64,000 bases of DNA, taken from Azospirillum sp. TSH100. Its GTDB lineage: Bacteria > Pseudomonadota > Alphaproteobacteria > Azospirillales > Azospirillaceae. Shown here in pieces: positions 17,255-26,119 of this stretch (position 1 is the stretch's first letter; each line of letters opens with the position of its first letter). The notes beneath the pieces are model-generated. The model had not been told where the DNA came from, searched no databases, and worked only from the letters and a program-made list of their open reading frames with translations. The position numbers and the translations under genes were made by a program. Where the stretch lies: the NCBI RefSeq assembly GCF_004923295.1, contig NZ_CP039634.1:1-64000 (forward strand), written 5' to 3'.

Positions 17255-17707
17255 ATGCCGTTTCCCCGCCATATGGACCTCGCCTTCGCCGCCGCCGAGG
17301 CCGCCGCCGCGCGTGGCGAGGTGCCGGTCGGTGCCGTCGTCGTCGATCCCGCCACCGGCGCCGTCCTCGCCACCGCCGGCAACCGGACGGAGGAGTTGTG
17401 CGACCCTTCCGCCCATGCCGAACTTCTGGCGATTCGTGAAGCCTGCGCACAGCGCGGCCAGCCCCGCCTGCCCGGCTGCGACCTGTATGTGACGCTGGAG
17501 CCCTGCGCGCTTTGCGCCGCGGCGATCAGCTTCGCCCGCATCCGGCGGGTCTATTACGGCGCCTATGATCCCAAGGGCGGCGCTGTCGACCACGGCCCGC
17601 GCTTCTTCACCCAGCCGACCTGCCACCACACGCCGGAGGTCTACAGCGGCATCGGCGAAACCCGCGCCGGCGCGCTGCTGAGGGACTTCTTCAAGCAGCG
17701 GCGATAG
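17255..17707 (+). CDS. tadA: tRNA adenosine(34) deaminase TadA
   Basis: TadA converts A34 to inosine in tRNA-Arg(ACG). The 150-residue protein contains PVGAVVVD, then the zinc and proton-shuttle HAELLAI (His and Glu of the HAE motif) and the second zinc motif PCALC. The C-terminus has the usual GGAVDHGPRFF region. I start at the ATG at 17255; a second in-frame ATG at 17273 is also possible. It is divergent from rluB. Confidence 0.92.
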   Translation: MPFPRHMDLAFAAAEAAAARGEVPVGAVVVDPATGAVLATAGNRTEELCDPSAHAELLAIREACAQRGQPRLPGCDLYVTLEPCALCAAAISFARIRRVYYGAYDPKGGAVDHGPRFFTQPTCHHTPEVYSGIGETRAGALLRDFFKQRR

Positions 17708-17944
17708 GGCGCCGGAAATCGGCGATGCGCGTTGCGCATCTTTGTTACCAGCGAACAGAAATGAAATTTCTCAATATCAGACGCATACAATCAAAGTCAG
17801 GCAGCAGAAAACCCGGATGAATTTCTCTCGACAAGAACAACCGGGCATACTATTCGCATGGATATGGTTTAATCCATTAATTATTTGTTTAACGAACACA
17901 CGCCTATGATGAGCCGACCAACGTCAGCCATCAGGAGTTACAGA

Positions 17945-19450
17945 ATGTTGTCGTTCCGCAAGCCGCAGGACAATCAGGCTGCCGAAGAACTGGCTCTGCT
18001 GGGACGCCATGCGGGTGTCGGGTTGTGGGATGCCGTGATCCACAATGGCGATCCGATGCACGCGCAGAGCCGCTGGCACTGGTCGCCGGAATTCCGCCGC
18101 CTCGTCGGCTTCGACCATGACGACAATGCCGGCTTCCCCGACAAGGTCGGGTCCTGGGCCGACCGGCTGCATCCCGACGATGCCAAGCCGACCTTCGACG
18201 CCTTCATGGCCTGCCTGAACGACCGCAGCGGCCGCACCGGCTATGACGTGAATTACCGGTTGAAGGTGAAGGACGGCAGCTATCGCTGGTTCCGCGCCAT
18301 CGGTGGCGTCGCCCGCGACGCCAGTGGCCTGGCGCTGCGCGCCTGCGGATCGCTGATCGACATCGATGCCGAGCGCAACGAACTGGAGCGCGCCAAGCTG
18401 CTCGACCGCCATGCCGGCGTCGGGCTTTGGGATGCCGTCTTCCACAATGGCGACCCGATGCACACGCAGAGCCGCTGGCACTGGTCGCCGGAATTCCGCC
18501 GCCTCGTCGGCTTCGACCGCGACGACAAGGCCGGCTTCCCGGACAAGGTCGGCTCCTGGGCCGACCGGCTGCACCCGGACGATGCCAAGCGTACCTTCGA
18601 TGCCTTCATGGCCTGCCTGAACGACCGCAGCGGCCGCACCGGCTACGATGTCGAATACCGCCTGAAGATGAAGGACGGCAGCTACCGCTGGTTCCGCGCC
18701 ATCGGCGGCGTCGCCCGCGACGGCAACGGTCTGGCGCTGCGCGCCTGCGGCTCGCTGATCGACATCGATGGGCAGAAGGTCGCCGAATTGCGGCAGATGG
18801 AGATGGATGGCGAGCGCCGCCGCAGCGTCGCCAGCCTTGCCGAGTCGCTGGACCGCGAGGTCGGCACCGCCGCCGACCGCGCCACCGCCAACGCCCAGAC
18901 CGTCGCCGCCGCGACGGAAGAGCTGTCGGCCTCGATCTCCGACATCAGCAACCGCGCCAACGAGGCGTCCGGCGCCTCGCTGAAGGCATCGGAAGAGGCG
19001 ACCCGCACCAACGCCGCAGTGGAGGCCCTGGTCACCTCGGCCGAGCGCATCGGCGCCATCACCAAGTTGATCAACAGCATCGCCTCGCAGACCAACCTGC
19101 TGGCGCTGAACGCCACCATCGAGGCCGCCCGCGCCGGCGATGCCGGGCGCGGCTTCGCCGTCGTCGCCAACGAGGTGAAGTCGCTGGCACAGCAGAGCGG
19201 CAATGCCGCCGACGACATCGCGGCGCAGATCGCGTCGGTCCAGCAGGAGGCCCTGCACGCGGTCGACGCCATCCGCCGCATCGGTTCGATCGTCACCGAC
19301 GTTCAGCAGATCTCCACCACCATCGCCGCCGCGGTTTCGCAGCAGGAATCGGCGACCAAGGAGATCGCCCACAGCGTCACCCGCGTGGTCCGCGACATCG
19401 AAGTGGTGTCGCAGAACATCGCCTCCACCTCGGAACGGCTGCGGGCGTAA
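17945..19450 (+). CDS. soluble chemoreceptor with two near-identical PAS domains
   Basis: The 501-residue protein has no membrane segment. Two PAS domains (about residues 21-140 and 155-274) are copies of each other with a period of 134 residues, differing at only a few positions; each contains LVGFD, ADRLHPDDAK and SYRWFRAIGGVARD. The signalling part (about 300-500) has the receptor tip ALNATIEAARAGDAGRGFAVVA and ends ASTSERLRA. A soluble receptor of this kind should sense an internal or redox cue and control CheA. Start: GGAG precedes the ATG at 17945. No che genes are nearby. The 237-bp region upstream is strikingly AT-rich and probably holds the promoter. Confidence 0.92.
   Translation: MLSFRKPQDNQAAEELALLGRHAGVGLWDAVIHNGDPMHAQSRWHWSPEFRRLVGFDHDDNAGFPDKVGSWADRLHPDDAKPTFDAFMACLNDRSGRTGYDVNYRLKVKDGSYRWFRAIGGVARDASGLALRACGSLIDIDAERNELERAKLLDRHAGVGLWDAVFHNGDPMHTQSRWHWSPEFRRLVGFDRDDKAGFPDKVGSWADRLHPDDAKRTFDAFMACLNDRSGRTGYDVEYRLKMKDGSYRWFRAIGGVARDGNGLALRACGSLIDIDGQKVAELRQMEMDGERRRSVASLAESLDREVGTAADRATANAQTVAAATEELSASISDISNRANEASGASLKASEEATRTNAAVEALVTSAERIGAITKLINSIASQTNLLALNATIEAARAGDAGRGFAVVANEVKSLAQQSGNAADDIAAQIASVQQEALHAVDAIRRIGSIVTDVQQISTTIAAAVSQQESATKEIAHSVTRVVRDIEVVSQNIASTSERLRA
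17998..18775 (+). repeat. tandem 402-bp duplication encoding the two PAS domains
   Basis: The DNA starting near 18005 repeats at 18407 with an offset of exactly 402 bases (134 codons), with mostly third-position differences. The two copies encode the PAS domains of the chemoreceptor. The high DNA identity suggests a recent duplication or gene conversion between the copies. Confidence 0.85.
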
Positions 19451-19460
19451 GGCGGACATG

Positions 19461-19492
19461 AAGAAGGGGGCGCAGCGATGCGCCCCCTTCTT
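19461..19492 (+). terminator. strong terminator after the chemoreceptor gene
   Basis: A perfect 14-bp stem (19461-19474 with 19479-19492, cores AAGAAGGGGGCGCA and its complement) closes a GCGA tetraloop and ends in TTCTTCG. It lies 11 bp after the chemoreceptor stop. Confidence 0.85.
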
Positions 19493-19652
19493 CGTCGACG
19501 CCATCAATTTTCATAAATCCGCAGCGAGACCGGTCCACATTTTGTCACCGGCAGCATCATTCCGAAGCCTCTCCCAAGCGCCCATTTCACGCTCATGCCG
19601 GCCTCCCCGATCGATTGAGGTAGAGGCCCGGGTGCTTAGGGAGAGACCAATC

Positions 19653-20258
19653 ATGAAATACCGCTCCGCATCCCTGATTCTGGCCTTGAGCCTCGTCCTT
19701 ACCGCTGCGTCCGTCGATCCCTTTGCCGGGTTCGGATCATCGGCCGCCTTCGCACGCGGAGGGAATGGCGGCGGGAACGGTGGTGGAAATGGTGGTGGGA
19801 ACAGCGGCGGAAATGGCGGCAGCCACGGCAACAGCGCCAGTCACTCGCAGAGTTCCAGCCATGCGCAGACCGGCGACTCCGCCGGTGCCAGCCGAACCGA
19901 CGATGCGACCCAGGACGCGAAGATGCGCGCCGCCCAAATCCATGCGGCAGCCGTCGCGCACCCGTCCCAAATCTCCGCTGCGAAGACCGACGCGGTGGCC
20001 GATGAACTCGGCAATCTGAATGCGGCCCACGCCTCGGCAACCGCGCGGGCGAATGCCGCGCCGACGTCCATGGTCGGCAAGATCGCGACCTACGATGCCG
20101 CGATGCGGCAGGCATTGAGCATCAGCGACCCGGTAACCCGCGCCTATGTCATCAACGCGGCCAGGGCCGATCTCGCCACCGTGGCGAACAAGCCGCTGAC
20201 GGGATCGGTGGTGGCGCGGGTGGACCGGCTGCTCGGCCTGCCGACCGGCGGGTACTAA
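19653..20258 (+). CDS. secreted Gly/Asn-rich protein, paralogue of the 25.9-kb protein
   Basis: The 201-residue product has a signal peptide ending near AFA (residue 34), then a Gly/Asn/Ser-rich low-complexity tract (GGNGGG repeats), a Ser/His/Ala stretch and an Ala-rich helical C-terminal domain of about 95 residues ending VDRLLGLPTGGY. This C-terminal domain aligns with that of the protein encoded at 25337-25915: both read DAV-(A)-x-ELG, then an Ala-rich helix, KP(L/V)T and a final D-x-(L/I)LGL. AGGGAGAG lies upstream of the ATG at 19653. I do not recognise the family; its role is unknown. Confidence 0.75.
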   Translation: MKYRSASLILALSLVLTAASVDPFAGFGSSAAFARGGNGGGNGGGNGGGNSGGNGGSHGNSASHSQSSSHAQTGDSAGASRTDDATQDAKMRAAQIHAAAVAHPSQISAAKTDAVADELGNLNAAHASATARANAAPTSMVGKIATYDAAMRQALSISDPVTRAYVINAARADLATVANKPLTGSVVARVDRLLGLPTGGY

Positions 20259-20263
20259 TCGGC

Positions 20264-20292
20264 AAAAAAGGCTGGGGGCGCGTCAGCGCCCC
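20264..20292 (-). terminator. purD terminator overlapping its stop codon
   Basis: On the minus strand GGGGCGC pairs with GCGCCCC (plus 20275-20281 and 20286-20292) around a 4-base loop that includes the purD stop region, followed by a T6 run at 20264-20269. It is a compact intrinsic terminator. Confidence 0.75.
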
Positions 20293-21569
20293 ACCGCCCG
20301 CCAGCCGATGTCGCGGCGGCAGAAGCCGTCGGGCCAGTCCAGCGCATCCACCGCCTTGTAGGCCGCCGCCTGCGCCGCCGCCACTGTCGGGGCCAGCGCG
20401 GTGACGCCCAGCACCCGGCCGCCGACCGACAGCACCCGGCCGTCCTCGGCCCGCTTGGTTCCGGCATGGAACACGGTCACGCCATCAACGGCGCCGGCCT
20501 TGTCCAGCCCGCGGATCTCCGTGTTCTTGGCGTAGTCGCCAGGGTAGCCGTTGGCCGCCATCACCACGCACAGCGCGGTCTGGTCGTGCCAGCGCAGGTC
20601 GATGCTGTCCAGCACCCCGTCTGCCGCGGCGATCAGCGCCGCCAGCGCGTCGGACTTCAGCCGCATCATCAGCGTCTGGCATTCCGGATCGCCGAAGCGG
20701 ACGTTGAACTCCAGCGTCTTCGGCACCGGGCCGTCCGGCGTCGGCATGATCATCAGGCCGGCGAACAGCACGCCCTTGAAGGGCTTGCCTTCCGCCGCCA
20801 TGCCCTTGACCGTCGGCAGGATGATCTCGCGCATCACGCGGTCCTGCAAATCGGGCGTCAGCACCGGGGCCGGGGAATAGGCGCCCATGCCGCCGGTGTT
20901 GGGCCCGGTGTCGCCGTCGCCGACCGCCTTGTGGTCCTGGGCCGAGGCCAGCGGCAGCGCGTTCTCGCCGTCGCACAGCGCGAAGAAGCTGACCTCCTCG
21001 CCGTCCAGGAACTCCTCCACCACCACCTCGGCACCGGCGGCGCCGAAGCGGCCGCCGACCAGCGCGTCGTCGATGGCCTCGAAGGCTTCCTGCTCGGTGC
21101 GGGCGACGGTGACGCCCTTGCCGGCGGCCAAACCGTCGGCCTTCACCACGATGGGCGCACCATGCTTGCGGACATAGGCCTTGGCGGCGTCGGGATCCTT
21201 GAAGCGCTCGTAGAAGGCGGTCGGCACCCCGTATTTCGCCAGGATGTCCTTCATGAAGCCCTTGGAGCCCTCAAGCTCCGCCGCCGCCGCACTCGGCCCG
21301 AAGGCCTTGACGCCCAGCGCCGTCAGCCTGTCCACCAGACCCAGCACCAGCGGGCCTTCCGGACCGACGACGACGAAGTCGATGGCGTTGTCCTGGACGA
21401 AGCGCACCAGCGCGTCGACATCCTCCGACCCGATGGCGACCAGCGTGGCGACATCGGCGATGCCGGCATTGCCCGGCGCGCAATAGAGCGCATCGCACAG
21501 CGGCGAATTGGAAATGGCCCAGCAGAGCGCGTGCTCACGACCGCCCGATCCGACGACGAGGACTTTCAT
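20283..21569 (-). CDS. purD: phosphoribosylamine-glycine ligase
   Basis: PurD joins phosphoribosylamine and glycine with ATP in purine synthesis. The 428-residue protein starts [15 protein letters not shown], the family N-terminal motif, and shows the ATP-grasp features [35 protein letters not shown] and [11 protein letters not shown], where the last motif holds Mg ligands. Length is normal. It is divergent from xseA, with 72 bp between the chosen starts. Confidence 0.96.
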   Translation of the reverse strand: MKVLVVGSGGREHALCWAISNSPLCDALYCAPGNAGIADVATLVAIGSEDVDALVRFVQDNAIDFVVVGPEGPLVLGLVDRLTALGVKAFGPSAAAAELEGSKGFMKDILAKYGVPTAFYERFKDPDAAKAYVRKHGAPIVVKADGLAAGKGVTVARTEQEAFEAIDDALVGGRFGAAGAEVVVEEFLDGEEVSFFALCDGENALPLASAQDHKAVGDGDTGPNTGGMGAYSPAPVLTPDLQDRVMREIILPTVKGMAAEGKPFKGVLFAGLMIMPTPDGPVPKTLEFNVRFGDPECQTLMMRLKSDALAALIAAADGVLDSIDLRWHDQTALCVVMAANGYPGDYAKNTEIRGLDKAGAVDGVTVFHAGTKRAEDGRVLSVGGRVLGVTALAPTVAAAQAAAYKAVDALDWPDGFCRRDIGWRAVGR

Positions 21570-21641
21570 GGGTGGCGCTCCTTCCGCCTTGTTGCGTTCT
21601 GCGCGCCTTGTATCATGGCGGCGCCCCAACTCAAGAGCGCC

Positions 21642-23258
21642 ATGACGTCCGAAAACGCACCCCTGATCGCCCCGGAACCGCGCCCCGGCTCCAACCTTCC
21701 GGAATTCACGGTCGGCGATCTCGCCCGCCGGCTGAAGCGCAGCATCGAGGAGGAATTCGGCTTCGTCCGCGTCCGCGGCGAGATCAGCCAGCCGAAGAAG
21801 CACAGCTCCGGCCACTGCTACATGCGTCTCAAGGACGACAGCGCGGTGATCGAGGCGGTGTGCTGGCGCGGCACCATGGCCAAGCTGGCCGTCCGGCCGG
21901 AGGAGGGCCTGGAGGTCATCGTCACCGGCCGGATGACGACCTATCCCGGCCGCTCGCAGTACCAGCTGATCGTCGAGTCGATGGAGCTGGCCGGCGAAGG
22001 CGCCCTCCTGAAGATGCTGGAGGAGCGCAAGCGGCGGCTGGCGGCGGAGGGGCTGTTCGACCCCGCCCGCAAGACGCGCATCCCCTTCCTGCCCGACGTG
22101 ATCGGCGTCGTCACCTCCCCCACCGGGGCGGTCATCCGCGACATCCTGCACCGGCTGAACGACCGCTTCCCCCGCCATGTCCTGCTGTGGCCGGTCGCGG
22201 TGCAGGGCGAGCGTGCGGCGGCCGAGGTGACGGCGGCCATCGAGGGCTTCAACCGCATCCAGCCCGGCGGTCGCGTTCCCCGGCCCGATCTCATCATCGT
22301 GGCGCGCGGCGGCGGCTCGCTGGAAGACCTGATGGCCTTCAACGAGGAGAATGTCGTCCGTGCCGCAGCAAGCAGCGCCATTCCGCTCATCTCCGCCGTC
22401 GGGCACGAGACCGACACCACCCTGATCGACTTTGCCTCCGACCTGCGGGCCCCCACCCCGACGGCAGCCGCCGAGATGGCGGTGCCGGTGCGCGGCGAAC
22501 TGCTGGCCCAGATCCTCGACGACGAGCGCCGCCTCGTCGCCTGCGCCTTGCGCGCGGTGGAGGACCGCCGCAACCGGGTGGAGGGGCTTGCCCGCGGCCT
22601 GGGCGATCCCCGCGCCCTGCTGGAGGGCCAAGCCCAGCGTCTGGACGACCGGGCGGAGCGGCTGAACCTTGCCGCCTCGGCCCTGCTGGAACGACGCCGC
22701 ACCCGCGTCGGCGAGCTGTCCGCCAAGCTGCGCCACCCGCGCGAGAAGCTGGCCCAGGCGGAACAGAAGCTGGCCTCTGAGAGCCGCGCCCTCGACTCAG
22801 GCCTGCGCCATGCGGTGACCACTGCCGGCGGGCGGTTCGAGCGTGTCGCCGGCCGGCTGTCGCTGACCCCGGCGCGGGTGAAGCTGGCGGATGGAGAACG
22901 CCGCATCGCCGACCTGACGCCGCGCCTCGACCGCAGCTATGCCAAGGGCGTTGCCGACAAGGCGGCAACGCTGGCCTCGCTCGGGCAGTTGCTGGAGAGC
23001 TACAGCTACAAGGGCGTGCTGGCCCGCGGCTTCGCTCTGATCGAGGACCGCGACGGCCGCCCGGTGACCCGCGCCGATCAGACGACGCCGGGTCTGGCGG
23101 TCACCATCGTCTTCGCCGATGACGCCAAAGTTGCAGCTACGATCGATGGTGGCACAAAGGTAGATTCAACGAACGAGCCGTCGACCGACACCAAGCCGGA
23201 GAAGAAGGTCGCACCACGCAAGCCACGGGTGGTTCCGGTGCAGGGGAGTTTGTTTTAG
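21642..23258 (+). CDS. xseA: exodeoxyribonuclease VII large subunit
   Basis: XseA with XseB degrades single-stranded DNA to oligonucleotides. Residues 20-115 form the OB-fold ([36 protein letters not shown]), and residues 125-450 the catalytic part, with [29 protein letters not shown] and [24 protein letters not shown] coiled-coil stretch follows and the C-terminal 90 residues are polar with Lys/Pro. Start is either ATG 21642 or the in-frame ATG 21615. No xseB gene is adjacent. Confidence 0.94.
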   Translation: MTSENAPLIAPEPRPGSNLPEFTVGDLARRLKRSIEEEFGFVRVRGEISQPKKHSSGHCYMRLKDDSAVIEAVCWRGTMAKLAVRPEEGLEVIVTGRMTTYPGRSQYQLIVESMELAGEGALLKMLEERKRRLAAEGLFDPARKTRIPFLPDVIGVVTSPTGAVIRDILHRLNDRFPRHVLLWPVAVQGERAAAEVTAAIEGFNRIQPGGRVPRPDLIIVARGGGSLEDLMAFNEENVVRAAASSAIPLISAVGHETDTTLIDFASDLRAPTPTAAAEMAVPVRGELLAQILDDERRLVACALRAVEDRRNRVEGLARGLGDPRALLEGQAQRLDDRAERLNLAASALLERRRTRVGELSAKLRHPREKLAQAEQKLASESRALDSGLRHAVTTAGGRFERVAGRLSLTPARVKLADGERRIADLTPRLDRSYAKGVADKAATLASLGQLLESYSYKGVLARGFALIEDRDGRPVTRADQTTPGLAVTIVFADDAKVAATIDGGTKVDSTNEPSTDTKPEKKVAPRKPRVVPVQGSLF

Positions 23259-23303
23259 GCGGCAGCGAGGACCATACTGTTGGGACGGCTCGGAGACGGG
23301 TGC

Positions 23304-23705
23304 ATGGCGGTGTTCAATATTTCGGCAGGGACGAGACGGCAAACGCCACGGCGAACCAATTGCGGAAATCTGCCAAACGAGGCGAGCGCCCTCACGCTGC
23401 TGTGCGACCGGTTGGTCCGGGCGCTGGCGCCGCTGGAAATCCGCCTGTTCGGTTCCCGTGCCACCGGTTCAGCCACGTCCGACAGCGATTTTGACCTGCT
23501 GGTGATTTTCCCTGACAACAGGGGCGAGGCGGCGCTGGATTACGATGCGGCCTATGCTCCCGTCCGCGGCCTTGGGATCGGCTGCGACGTGGTGCCCTGC
23601 CTACTCGGCGATTATGAAGCGGAACGGGATATCCCCGGCACACTGCCCTATGTGGCGGCACAAGGCCGGCAACTCTATCGCCAGCCGACAGGCGGCCAAC
23701 AATGA
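23304..23705 (+). CDS. MNT-type minimal nucleotidyltransferase (antitoxin-like)
   Basis: The 133-residue protein carries the minimal nucleotidyltransferase signature GSRATGSATSDSDFDLLV, that is the GS and D-x-D active-site motif, and a later CDVVP that can supply the third carboxylate. Such proteins pair with HEPN partners; in the studied HepT-MntA systems the MNT enzyme adds AMP to the HEPN toxin and silences it. Its TGA stop overlaps the ATG of the HEPN gene, so the two are translationally coupled. The ATG at 23304 has GGAG about 8 bases upstream. It lies 45 bp after xseA and may be co-transcribed with it. Confidence 0.85.
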   Translation: MAVFNISAGTRRQTPRRTNCGNLPNEASALTLLCDRLVRALAPLEIRLFGSRATGSATSDSDFDLLVIFPDNRGEAALDYDAAYAPVRGLGIGCDVVPCLLGDYEAERDIPGTLPYVAAQGRQLYRQPTGGQQ

Positions 23706-24082
23706 ACCGCCGGATAGCCGCCCTCTTGACCTTGGCCGAGGAAGAGGCCGGTGCAGCCGAACAGTTGATAGAAGCTTTTCCGCGACAGGCCGCTTACCAG
23801 CTTCAACAATCTGTGGAGAAGGTGGCCCGCGCCATTCTGGCGTATGAGAACATCGCCTTCGGCACCAGCCACAATCTGGGCCAGATGGCAGCCGCCCTTA
23901 CTGTCGACCATCCGTGGCGAGATGCGCTGATGGAGTTCGACCGCCTATCTCCGGCCGCAACCCGCAATCGCTACCCTGCACCGGGCGGACGGATCCCGCT
24001 GCCACCGTCGGTTGATGAACTGCGCAAAGATCTGATGGAAATCCGGATTCTGATAGGTCGGGCACACGACCTGACCGCATGA
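23702..24082 (+). CDS. HEPN-domain protein (toxin-like partner of MNT)
   Basis: The 126-residue protein is an all-helical HEPN-domain protein: an N-terminal helix, then AAYQLQQSVEKVARAILAYENIAFGTSHNLGQM, the typical pattern in the PF05168-like group, and LSPAATRNRYPAPGG. The RxxxxH ribonuclease motif is not obvious to me in the usual place, so catalytic competence is open. With the overlapping MNT gene it forms a HEPN-MNT module, known as a toxin-antitoxin or defence type system. Here MNT comes first, opposite to the best studied hepT-mntA order. It is followed by a hairpin and the convergent pyrC. Confidence 0.82.
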   Translation: MNRRIAALLTLAEEEAGAAEQLIEAFPRQAAYQLQQSVEKVARAILAYENIAFGTSHNLGQMAAALTVDHPWRDALMEFDRLSPAATRNRYPAPGGRIPLPPSVDELRKDLMEIRILIGRAHDLTA

Positions 24083-24085
24083 AAA

Positions 24086-24114
24086 CCCGGCGGTCGAGCG
24101 AGCTGCCCGCCGGG
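24086..24114. terminator. hairpin between HEPN gene and pyrC
   Basis: CCCGGCGG (24086-24093) pairs with CCGCCGGG (24107-24114) around 13 bases. It sits between two converging stops and has no T-run. Confidence 0.5.
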
Positions 24115-24131
24115 GATTCGCCAGCCGACCG

Positions 24132-25187
24132 TCACACCGCCCCGGCAAAGCTCCAGCGCAGAGTCTCGCCGCTGCGGAAGGGCAGGACGGCATCGCCCTC
24201 GCTGACCAGGATCAGGTCGGGGGCGACCGACGGGCGGCGCTCCAACGCCACGCGCTCCTCGCTGACCGGCAGGTTGTAGAAGCGCGGGCCGTTCAGGCTG
24301 GCGAAGGCCTCCAGCCTGTCGAGCGCGCCGGCCTCGTCGAAGGCTTCAGCATAGAGTTCCAGCGCGTTGGCGGCGGTGAAGCAGCCGGCGCAGCCGCAGG
24401 CCGACTCTTTCGCCGTGACCGTGTGCGGCGCTGTGTCGGTGCCGAGGAAGAACGGCCCCTCGCCGGAGATCGCCGCCTCGACCAGCGCCACCCGGTGGGT
24501 TTCGCGCTTGGCGATCGGCAGGCAATAGAGGTGCGGGCGTATGCCGCCCTGGAAGATGTGGCTGCGGTTGATCAGCAGATGATGCGCGGTGATGGTGGCG
24601 CCGATCCGGCCGCTGGCGGCATGGGCCCGCACGAACTGCACGGCGTCGGCCGTCGTCACATGCTCCAGCACGACGCGCAGGCTCGGGTGACGCTCCAGCA
24701 GCGGGGCCAGGATGCTGTCGATGAACACGGCCTCGCGGTCGAAGATGTCGACCGACTGGTCGGTCACCTCGCCATGGATCAGCAGCGGCATGCCGATCTC
24801 CGCCATGCGCTCCAGCACCGGGGCGATGCGGGCGATGTCGGTGACGCCATGGGCGCTGTTGGTGGTGGCGTTGGCGGGATAGAGCTTGGCGGCGGCGAAC
24901 ACGCCGTCCTCGAAGCCCTGGGCCAGATCGGCGGCGTCGGTGCCGTCGGTCAGATAGGCGGTCATCAGCGGGGTGAAGGCGACGCCGTCCGGCAAGGCCG
25001 CGAGGATGCGCTCGCGATAGGCCACGGCGTCGGCGGCCGTCGCCACCGGCGGCTTCAGGTTCGGCATCACGATGGCGCGACCGAACTGGCGGGCGGTGAA
25101 GGGCAGAACCGCCTTCAGCATGGCGCCGTCGCGCAGATGGACATGCCAGTCGTCGGGACGGCGGATGACAAGGCGTTCGTTCGGCAT
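24132..25187 (-). CDS. pyrC: dihydroorotase (class II)
   Basis: PyrC closes carbamoyl aspartate to dihydroorotate in pyrimidine synthesis. The 351-residue protein has [10 protein letters not shown] with the two zinc His residues, AAKLYPAN with the carbamylated Lys, HGEVTD, LEHVTT and GTDTAPH with the catalytic Asp, in family order. Start at MPNERLV (25187); the upstream in-frame residues are not conserved-looking. It ends just before the HEPN-MNT pair on the opposite strand. Confidence 0.95.
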   Translation of the reverse strand: MPNERLVIRRPDDWHVHLRDGAMLKAVLPFTARQFGRAIVMPNLKPPVATAADAVAYRERILAALPDGVAFTPLMTAYLTDGTDAADLAQGFEDGVFAAAKLYPANATTNSAHGVTDIARIAPVLERMAEIGMPLLIHGEVTDQSVDIFDREAVFIDSILAPLLERHPSLRVVLEHVTTADAVQFVRAHAASGRIGATITAHHLLINRSHIFQGGIRPHLYCLPIAKRETHRVALVEAAISGEGPFFLGTDTAPHTVTAKESACGCAGCFTAANALELYAEAFDEAGALDRLEAFASLNGPRFYNLPVSEERVALERRPSVAPDLILVSEGDAVLPFRSGETLRWSFAGAV

Positions 25188-25278
25188 GGATCGGGTCCCG
25201 GCGCTGCTGTCGAGGGGCGGTTGGCTTGGACGACGTTCTATCGCCATCGCCGCCGCTTCTCAACAGGACCGGGACGCC

Positions 25279-25322
25279 GCACCTTCCCGTCCGCCGGCCG
25301 GCGTTGGCGGACGGGAAGGTGC
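25279..25322. terminator. 17-bp perfect hairpin upstream of pyrC
   Basis: Bases 25279-25295 (GCACCTTCCCGTCCGCC) pair perfectly with 25306-25322 around a 10-base loop. It lies between the stop of the secreted-protein gene (25337) and the pyrC start (25187), both minus strand. It has no T-run. It probably ends the upstream transcript. Confidence 0.65.
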
Positions 25323-25336
25323 AGCGGCCAGCAACC

Positions 25337-25915
25337 TTACTGGATGGTGGTCGAGGTCTTCAGGCCGAGGATGCCGTCGATCTTCGCGGCCTGCTCGGCG
25401 GTCACCGGCTTGCCGCCGATGCCGGCGAGCTGCTGCCGGGCCTCGGCCACCGCCTTGTCGCGGGCGGCCGTGTCCTTCAGCGCATGGGCGGCCAGCATCT
25501 GCTCGTGGTACTTGCCGAGCTGCGCGGACAGCTGTTCGGACGGCTTGGCGCCCAGTTCCTTGGCGACGGCGTCGGCCTGGGTCTTGGTCACCTCGACCTT
25601 CGGGGTGGCTGCGACCTGCTCATGCTTGGTCTTGCCGGCATCGACCTTGCCGGCGTCCGCCTTGGGGGTCTCGTGCTTGGTGGCTTCGGTTTTGGGAGCC
25701 TCGCTCTTGGTGACGGCCTTCTGATCGACCTTCTGGTCGAGTTTCGGGGCCGTCGCGGTGGAGTCGGTCGTCGCGGCGGGGGCCGACGTGGCCGGAACGG
25801 CCGGAGCGACCGTCGCCGCACCCGCGCTCAGCACGGGAGCCGTCGCCATCAGGGCGACAAACGCAAAGGTCGAAACGGACGAACGGATACGCGACCCAAA
25901 GACGGTGCCGGACAT
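25337..25915 (-). CDS. secreted Ala/Lys-rich protein, paralogue of the 19.7-kb protein
   Basis: The 192-residue product has an N-terminal signal peptide (hydrophobic FAFVALMATAPVLSAGAA, cleavage near residue 34), an Ala/Thr/Pro linker, a Lys/Glu/Thr/Ala-rich central tract (SEAPKTEATKHETPK) and a C-terminal helical domain of about 85 residues ending KIDGILGLKTSTTIQ. That domain matches the C-terminal domain of the protein encoded at 19653-20258. It is divergent from hisS. Function unknown. Confidence 0.75.
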   Translation of the reverse strand: MSGTVFGSRIRSSVSTFAFVALMATAPVLSAGAATVAPAVPATSAPAATTDSTATAPKLDQKVDQKAVTKSEAPKTEATKHETPKADAGKVDAGKTKHEQVAATPKVEVTKTQADAVAKELGAKPSEQLSAQLGKYHEQMLAAHALKDTAARDKAVAEARQQLAGIGGKPVTAEQAAKIDGILGLKTSTTIQ

Positions 25916-26119
25916 TTGTGTTCTCCATTTTGATGAGCGATCCTCGCTGCGGGATCGTGCTTAGATAAACGTGGCCGGCGGAGCTTCATTCCACGCCCTT
26001 CCAAAAAATTTTCGCCCCGACTGAAAAATTTCCCCCGGCCTTTTTGGGCGGAGGTGACGGGGCCGGCGAAAGGGGCTAGAAAACCCACGCTTTTCCTATC
26101 CAAGCGCGGACCTTCTCCG

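Noticed and set aside
17869..17892. Clustered TTAA words upstream of the chemoreceptor as CtrA boxes
   Set aside because: Spacings are 4 and 8 bases; the region is simply AT-rich and none fits the N7 rule.
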